Below are positions 56,563 to 64,000 of a DNA stretch of 64,000 bases, piece after piece. The stretch's first letter is position 1; each line of letters begins with the position of its first letter. The notes beneath the pieces were generated by a model. The model was given only the letters and a program-made list of their open reading frames with translations. It ran no database searches and was not told the origin of the DNA. Origin of the DNA: Silene latifolia (Eukaryota > Streptophyta > Magnoliopsida > Caryophyllales > Caryophyllaceae); assembly GCF_048544455.1 (NCBI RefSeq), contig NC_133538.1:435982311-436046310 (forward strand), in the 5' to 3' direction. The translations under genes and the position numbers were made by a program.

Positions 56563-59348
56563 CTAGATTTAATGCCCGTGCGATGCACGGGCCTATTAGT
56601 AATGGCTTTCAATCTATCCGTGCTTTATTAAGGATCTATATGATTCTCAATTAAATAAATAAAAAAAATAATGTTCACAATCCATTACTAAGAGGTTGAT
56701 GTTAGGAAGATGAAAGGAGTCGAATAATACACTAATTCTAATATGGGACGGTTTTACAGTAATTCTAGTGTGAGACCTATCGTATAACGGGTGATTACTT
56801 TTTTCTTTAATTTGTTTTTAGTTTTTTTTAGCGTGTTTAATAGTAAATCTCACGCAATTTTGCTGTAAGTTGGTCTCCAAAGAGAATTACTTGGGTAAAA
56901 ATAAGTTAACGGTCCTTTTTTATATACTAAAACTTCTAATAATTTGTATTCTTTAATATGCGTGACAACAAATTTCCAAAATCGTCATCAAGAACTTACA
57001 TATATAGCTTCCATAGTTGAAATTTCGTATTATATACCTAATTTAGATCTATATTATAGAGATTAATATAACAAATTGTAATAGTTGTTGTATAAAACTC
57101 AATTACAATTTAAATAATATAATTGTTTCGAGAGGAATACCATATTGTACTTTAGTCGATCATTGTCAAATAGATTTAATCAATTGTATGTTTTAATAGT
57201 TTATTTTAATGTAATTTATTTAAGTAGCTCGGTGAAATATGACTCTCTTTAATAATTTAAAACAATTTTGATAGAATAAAGTTGTACTCATAGTAGAACT
57301 CCGTTCAGTCAAATACAATATGATATGAATCATACACAAAACTAAACATTATAATTATCTGCACAATAGTAGTATAAATTTATGATATGGGAATTTTTTT
57401 TAGGTAAAACCATAATCATACAAACTAAACAAAGAGTTTCGATCTGTGGAGCTGGTGACAATTCCATTTATATAGGACTGACACAAGATAAGTTGTAATA
57501 CAATGCAACTGTAACTCTATAACTATAATAACTAATAAGTATGTTCTTGATAGGAGTCTATTAATCATACGGTCCTTCATTATCTCTTTGTTAGTTGTTA
57601 ATTTAAATAGCTGGATATCTATCATGGTTTTTCTATTATGGTTTTAGCACAATGTTCATATTTTCACGAAATTACGAAGCAAGTCATTATGCACAAAATA
57701 TCAAGTCTTATTAGTGGAAAAAAATTAGTCAAATTGATTTTAAAAAAAAGACGTCTAATTATAGCTGAAATAATTACTGAACTCAAAAACCCAATAGATA
57801 AGATGGTAAGGGAAATTGTTGGAAACAAATAAAACCCAATAGATAAGATTCCAACCACTACACCATCTGTAGAATCGATTATAGTAATGACTACAAAATT
57901 CTAACATACGAATCGGAGTTCTGGCCCAGCAGTAGCTACGCCACTGCGATACAATCTCTACCTTCTCATGTTTGTATATGAAACACAAATTCTCATTATA
58001 GACGGACACTATCCGTCTATACGTATAGACGGATACCATTTTTTCACACAAAATACCCATTTGCCATAAAGTGGGAAGCACATGGGGTGCCACACCTTGT
58101 CTCCCCTACCCATTTTATTAGAGGTCTTTACCCGTCTGTTCGCCCCACCCGTCTATACCAAGACCTATTGTATATGAAATAGGATTAATAAGGTACGGGA
58201 TTTTTTTGGTAGAGTCGAACTCTCATATTATTAATTGTATCTCAAGCTGCATATTTTTATTAATCTCTTATTATTAATATTGCTCGAAGTCGTTTAAAAA
58301 ATTAATCTCTCTATAATCGCTCAAAAGAAGCTTCCTTTAACTAATACGGGTTCTATATTATACGAACCAATTACTCCATTAATAATTAAGCTACCCAGTC
58401 AAGTGTAGTCTACCCGTTTCATATAACATTATATTAAAACTCGTTATTATGAAAATAGGTTTGTGTTATAAATAAATAAGAAAGATTCGGCTTAAACCGT
58501 CCTACTATTATTAACATATTAATTTAATAAACCATACACTAATAACCCACAATTTCACTTTTGACTTTGTAAGAGTAATCACGAAAACATTACGCAGCAA
58601 TAAATCCTTGTTACTCTATAAGATTTATAAGGAAATCATTACGTAGCATTTTTTTTTTTTTTTGGTGCTGCCATCATTACGTAGCATTATAATAAGCGTT
58701 TGACGTTATTTAATCTATGGATAGTTGTGAATATGCAGAGTAAATATCTATTACCCACTTACCTTCAATAATAATAGAGAGAAAAAAATACTAAACTTTG
58801 TTGACGTTGTCGCATTGATTCAATTTTGATGTTCAAATGATTACCTATTATTTACCTTCATTATTTCCTGAAAAAGCAAAAAAAAATACAGAAATTAGAT
58901 CTCATTGAAGAATATATTTTGTGTGATATAATTAACGCTAAGCATTGCATTAAAAATTAGGGTCATGCTCAAGTTTTAGGGATGGGGGACGTTCAAAGTT
59001 TAATGGTCAGACAGTTTATATACACTAATGATTTGATTATAATATATAAAAGATAATTACAGAATTTGATTATGAGTCGTATAGACTATCATGTGTCATT
59101 GGTTGTAGAGTTTGGCTAATTCTAAACTTGCTATATTGATAATCCTCCAAATTTGAAAATTTTAGTATTGTTAGGATTGTAGTAATAAAATACGTATTTG
59201 GGTGTTTTTACAATTGGTATATAATTATATATCTAATTACTTTCTCTAGATATAATTTCATTAATAATTAATTTAGGTAGTTTTATAAGGTTGGATTCTC
59301 TGTAAACGCTCGGAAAAAGCTTCCTTTATTAATATAGATAGATAGATA
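56563..59348 (-). mobile_element. Helitron 7 (non-autonomous)
   Basis: The 3' end has CTAG at 56563-56566 and the hairpin GCCCGTGC-GAT-GCACGGGC. The 5' end near 59348 reads TCTATCTATCTATATTAATA then AAGGAAGC on the minus strand. An older, decayed 5' motif lies at 58298-58345. Contents are AT-rich with one MITE and no gene. Confidence 0.6.
57996..58165. mobile_element. MITE with TAGACGG ends
   Basis: TATAGACGGACACTATCCGT at the left and CACCCGTCTATACCAAGACC at the right are inverted. The inner ACGGATACCATTTT and AAAATACCCATTTG resemble the MITE at 40209. Confidence 0.55.
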
Positions 59349-59382
59349 TTGATTGATTTACTTTTCAACACTTTTTTCCATA

Positions 59383-59425
59383 CTAGTCGTTGCTCCGCGC
59401 CCTACCGGGCGCGGAACCCCAATTT
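59383..59425 (-). mobile_element. Helitron 8, 3' end only (different family)
   Basis: On the minus strand the sequence reads CCGCGCCC-GGTA-GGGCGCGG then AGCAACGACTAG, that is, a GC-rich hairpin about 12 nt before CTAG (59383-59386). This is the standard Helitron 3' terminus but with a different hairpin from the others. The 5' end is not found; it lies somewhere to the right. Confidence 0.5.
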
Positions 59426-61700
59426 GGTTAATCGTTTAGAAAATCTCTGTAGAGTCATCGAAATAGAAACGAAAATTGTCATTCACATTGGTATTAACGA
59501 TTGTAGAACATAGTAGTTAGTATACGTGTAAGACAGGCACGTAAAAGAAAGACACTCACAATTTGGAAAAATACGTATTGGTGTTGTAGTAGAAAACAGA
59601 AAACGAGGTTGAGAATTAAAAATGGCTAACAAAGAGAACACACTTCTTTGTAAAATAGGTATACATTTGATAATTATACAAATAAAATAACTTGGATTTC
59701 CGAAGTGGGGGAATAAAATATAAAATATTGTACAAAAAGGAGAGGAAATGAGACAACTGTTGCTATTAAATTTTTAACCTAAGATCTATATCAATACATG
59801 CCACTGATTACACTCGCTATGTATCATTATCTATTTCTATATCTATAAGAAGAAAAATGTGTACAACTCAATTAACCATTCTGCCCAACAAGCCAAAAAC
59901 ACAAATGACTAAATAAGTAAGGAGATATTAGCCGGAGCATCAAAACCGTCTTTGGCCACACTCTCTACAGTGGGATGAGAGTGTCATGTCATGGTTACCT
60001 TGTTTGCAGCAGACTTGGTACATGTTACCGGGAAATGCAACCCATTTTGGCACAGTTCTCACCTTCCTCACTTTCCTGAGCAAAAACATCAAGTCACAAA
60101 GTCAGGCCTTTTATAAGGACGAATTATCCATTATGCACATACTAACAAGCCATAGTTACTCTAACTGCATTACACTCTATTCACAACAGAATGTCAACTG
60201 ACTATCATCTGAACTATATTTTCCGGTTGGCCTCTAGCCATTTAATCCCACCTTCCCTCCCAATGGTCGTTTCCCAGTGATGTGATAACTACACAGTTAG
60301 TTTAGTTAGTCTCATATGAGTAAGAATCAATGAAACCAAGCACACATGTTATCCCACCTTTTCTCCCACTCCCCCACTCTCCATCTCCCTTCCTTTTAAT
60401 CAGAGCCAAATAGAACCAAACAATCTCATTCCCTCCTATCCCTTTCTCCTTCTACATCTCTTTCTCAAAATGAGAAAAACCAAAAACAACCTCCTCCCTC
60501 CTTGCCTTTCCTCCTCCCTTGTGATTGGCCTTTCCCCCTCCCTTGTGAGTTGTGATTGTCTGATGATATGATAAGTATGCGTCTAGTACTCTATAACCAA
60601 GAATCATTATTACGCCATACCTGCAAAGGTAATGTGCACAAAACCAAAACCAAAATCTCTGCCTTCCTACAACCTTCACTACCATGCTCGAATCTTCATT
60701 TCCCTCCCTCTCTACCTCCCTCCCTCCCTCCGTCTCAATTCATACAAAAACAAATAGTGTATCTACCTCCCTTTACCTCTCAATATAAGAAAAACAAGCA
60801 CAAACTCACCTTCCTTTCATCCTTTTCCCATTTCTCACTCCCTCTCCCCCGTTCTCGTATAAGCCACCAAACTGCTAATTACGTTAATAATATGATCTAG
60901 GGAAGAGCCCAATCCAGTTAAGTCAAAATGGGTGGAGTATATCCATGTTAAAACACTAATACTAACATTAACAATCCCATCAAAAACAGAGGCGCCCAAC
61001 AGGACGTGGCACGTGGAACATGGGTACTGGGAGCCATAAATGAAGGAAATAATCAGTGTATCCTACTGCCTTTGTCTAGAATAGGTTCAATCCCAATAAA
61101 TCTCATATCATGTTCTATCACTCTTGGCCAAGTCTATTTTCTTCTCCCTCTGGCCTCTACCCCCAAGCAACCTTTTCTGTTCCCAATGTCTCGAGCGTAC
61201 AAAACTAAAATGTAAGCAAAAACACTTAAACCCCAAAAGTAATCAACTAATCATCTGGAGTATATCATGAAACACTACTATGTAAATAAGAGTCTGGTCT
61301 ACAAAAAACAAAGAATATGACAAGACAACAAGAAGTCTAAAAAAACACCTACAAGAAGCATGATATTGGATTTAATTAGATCCATAAAATCGCAAAACTG
61401 GGTCAACAAAGCTCATTTGAGCAAGTAAACTTCCAAGTGTTGGCCCAATGATCACTCCAATTCGCTGGAGTAATGCACATAAATTGTTTACTGTTTACTT
61501 TATACTAATTACTATCACAACAATGTTGTGCAAATTCGGCTAGAAGATTGAAAGGATCCTGGTCCTAGTGTCACAACTCAACTATTTTTCCCTGTTTTTG
61601 GCTTGATTATAGTGCTCAAGTGTCAAGCCTATGTCAGATTGTCAAGTGTCCACATATCAGATAATTTAAATTCCATGTAGCATAGTAGTCAGACACTTAC
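59426..61700. other. Less repetitive stretch with few signals
   Basis: Polypyrimidine-rich on the + strand between 60240 and 60860 (CCCTCC runs near 60700-60730). A minus-strand exon-like piece at 59942-60076 is AG-bounded (TTTTGCTCAG) and reads KVRKVRTVPKWVAFPGNMYQ, CCKQG, then HCRECGQRRF and a stop. It has a possible donor after CAAG. Nothing else is recognised. Confidence 0.35.
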
Positions 61701-63673
61701 CACACATATGCCTGTAGCTTGATGTTCTTCCCAGCAAATCTCAGATATATATGCCTGATAATATGAAAGTCAAAAAATCGTATGGGTGAAAGAAGCTGCA
61801 ATTCAGTAATAGAACATATTCAGCTAGTAAAATGCTGAACCTTCACTCGATCGATATTCTTTCAGTAAATAAGATATTGCCTATATACCTTTACAGGCTC
61901 AAATAATCCATTGAAACTTCCCAAAAAAAACTTGTCACTGTCATCCAAAAGTTTGTACTTAGACCAGAAATTTAAAGTGTGTTAAGAAAAAATCTGAAAT
62001 TAGAAAATTACAATAGAAATTACTTCGTATAGTTGACCTAAAAACCAATGCTAACTTTCAGAAATAAATACACAAAATTTAGAAAAGAAACTACAAAATA
62101 CAAACACAAGTGTTGTACTGAAGATGCCACATCGATCAGCAATCACCCCCATAAAACAGATGTTAAGGCCCTTCCAAGAATAAACGAACATCCTTCTACG
62201 ACATATTTCACGAGCGAGAAACAGCAAGGCGGACAAGTTCTTACACTTAAAATTCAACTGGTAAATGTAAACAAAATCTCTTTGTAAACGATAGATGAGA
62301 AGGGATTGTAATCACCCACAAAACCAGCATAATACCTCACATCTGCCACTTCTTGGGCTACATGAAAGTCCCTGACCTACATGTATATAAGGATTGGTTT
62401 AAAATACTATTCAACCCCGAGTTCTGTACATAATTCTCAAAGTATTTACATATGTTTTTGGTCTGATGACACGACGGTCCGCCAGTCACTTGGGAACAAC
62501 TCAAGAAAAGATAATTGTAAAGCAGTCTTTCTAACGCAAAAAAAAAAATGCCTAAAAAGGAAACGTAAACAAAGGACTGTGACGAAATATGTAAACAAAT
62601 AGATGACAGAGGAAAGCGAAACAGCCAACTGTCATGAGTCAAATTAATAGAACTATATTTGCGCAAGCAAAACATCCGTGAATCACTTCAACAAAGCACT
62701 CTTTTATCATACCGCCTCCTCTTGAGGTTTGTCCACTAAAATATGGAACTCTCACTTCAGCAACATCGCAGTAGTACTTAGACGACTCACACCCTCATAG
62801 TCACAGGTAACTTGTTAGTCGTGAAAAGCCCGAATGCTCAACAAAATAAAAATAAAAAAATAAAAAAAAAACTGAATATGTTTGGTCATTGAACACTAAT
62901 TTCACTCTCAATAGTCATTGTATTTATATATTATAAATAAGGGTTGCATAAGGACGATAACTGAGTCTATATTCAAGGAGGATATATTCTGTTTAATTTT
63001 TAAGTGCTTAATCCTAGAAATGCACTTCTTTAGAGTCCAGTTTATTGTCACACGAAATTCAGAACAGAGAGAAGAATTTCTTATCATCCTATAATACAGG
63101 AATGTGCCAATGGCTACTCCTAGTTCTGCCACATCCATCTACAACAGAAAGATATTTACCGTGCAATTCTACGAGACAGAGAATTAAGTACCTTAAGACC
63201 TATTCTAACATTCCTACCATGTGAATTCACAAAATCATGCCATAATCGAGCTAGTATTTACAACAAACAATACGGAACATCTTCATCAATTGACATCTAC
63301 TCAAATATCGCCAAGTTTTAGTATACTAAAACTTCCACCTCCATCAAGAACAAAAGAAGTCCCCCGTCTATTTGCTCGCTAATTCTTATATGTGACAGTC
63401 TCATCATAATCTATATTTAATACGATAGACAACACCTAATCATCAGAATTAGATCAACAATCAATCAAAAACAAGAAAATCAAATAACTATGGATAATCT
63501 TAAACTCGAAACAGCTCAAACATCATAAACTATGGACAATCTAATTGATCAAACAAATTACCAAATCAACCAGTAATCATACTAAATTTAAAAAAGAGAA
63601 AGGAAATAAAAATGACGATACCTAACAGAAAATCTCCCACTTGCTCCCTTGCAAAACCGAGTAATCGACGCAT
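61700..63673 (-). CDS. Possible spliced host gene, unidentified
   Basis: Exon-like pieces in one orientation on the minus strand. A 52-nt first exon (63673-63622) has ATG, peptide MRRLLGFAREQVGDFLL, and a donor TTAG|GTATCG, after a T-rich leader. A piece starts at 63138 after CTGTTGTAG. Another lies at about 62790-62690 (CDVAEVRVPYFSGQTSRGGG). At 62383-62339 is VRDFHVAQEVADVR, with AG and GT borders. At about 61960-61890 is LDDSDKFFLGSFNGLFEPVK. At 61754-61700 is AYISEICWEEHQATGICV, with donor GTAAGTG. I cannot link them into one agreed frame and recognise no family, so this may be a gene with unusual small exons, a decayed gene or a non-coding transcript. No function is claimed. Confidence 0.25.
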
Positions 63674-64000
63674 TTAGGAGCGAGAGTAGATCTGTACCTA
63701 CAACGATGAAGATCGGGTCTAATCTAGAAATAAAAAAAAAAACTGATAAAATTAATTAAAGGCAAATAGGATGAGAGAATGTCGTGAATTTTGAGAAGGA
63801 GCTACTGAAGGGATTATCTATTGAGGCTGTGGGTAGGGTAGGCAAGATGAGTAGCTAGGATAGTTTTAAAGGTGACATCCACCGACCAATACCGTCACCA
63901 ATCACGCCACAACCACCATGAACTATGGCCAACAACGATTGCCACCAATGAGCATAGAACAACTGCCTACCACAACCACCATCAATGAACCGATCTAAGT
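63674..64000. other. Right edge, no defined feature
   Basis: If the gene on the minus strand is real, this holds its 5' leader and promoter (a purine tract AAATAAAAAAAAAAAACTGA near 63730). The last 100 bases are rich in CCACCA words on the + strand. Confidence 0.3.

Noticed and set aside
60700-60735. Regulatory polypyrimidine element
   Set aside because: CCCTCC runs are simple low-complexity sequence; no defined site or gene start supports a role.

Overview
The window is nuclear DNA of a flowering plant, almost certainly a eudicot. It is AT-rich and built almost entirely of transposable elements: Ty1/copia and Ty3-like LTR elements, an L1-type LINE with a plant-style RNase H tail, CTAG-ended Helitrons, and Stowaway, Tourist and Mutator-like MITEs. 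The recurrent word CGGAGTA and the mix of families would suit Caryophyllales, but that is a guess. No complete, confidently identified host gene is present.

Layout. (1) 1-6546: 3' part of a Sirevirus-like Ty1/copia element on the + strand, ending in a 1547-bp LTR. The LTR carries a run of seven small hairpins with a constant GGAGTA loop and changing stems. (2) About 6.9-27.2 kb and 52.9-59.4 kb: a head-to-tail series of Helitrons, all reading on the minus strand. The CTAG 3' end of one abuts the 5' end of the next at six junctions. They contain a Pack-type TIR element (10587-11315), a 5'-truncated LINE with a 14-bp target duplication (13454-15381), a spliced fragment of a QWRF-type gene (about 18.9-20.1 kb), and several MITEs. 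(3) 27221-38550: a young minus-strand copia element with identical 212-bp LTRs, split by a 7.3-kb non-autonomous Tekay/Del-like LTR element (28154-35473). That element is full of near-palindromes of the form TACTCGGYCGAGTA. (4) 38868-52920: two head-to-tail copies of a 6-8 kb DNA element between two (TA)n tracts. It looks like a TA-flanked Mutator-type (TAFT/Pack) element. It carries a 2.3-kb nested tandem array, pieces of an unidentified spliced gene and, in one copy only, a rearranged BAHD acyltransferase pseudogene with tRNA-like sequences. (5) 53-59.4 kb: a Mutator-like MITE, a solo copia LTR with a partial tandem copy, and further Helitron ends. (6) 59.4-64 kb: less repetitive DNA with exon-like segments on the minus strand that may be an unidentified host gene.

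The genes do not form a pathway; the region is a record of nested insertions and gene-fragment capture. The order of events can be read from the nesting: Helitron array, then the copia element, then the Tekay-like element inside it. The sequence differences between paired repeats cluster at CAG/CTG sites. This looks more like systematic sequencing error at methylated CHG sites than age, so divergence dating here is unsafe.
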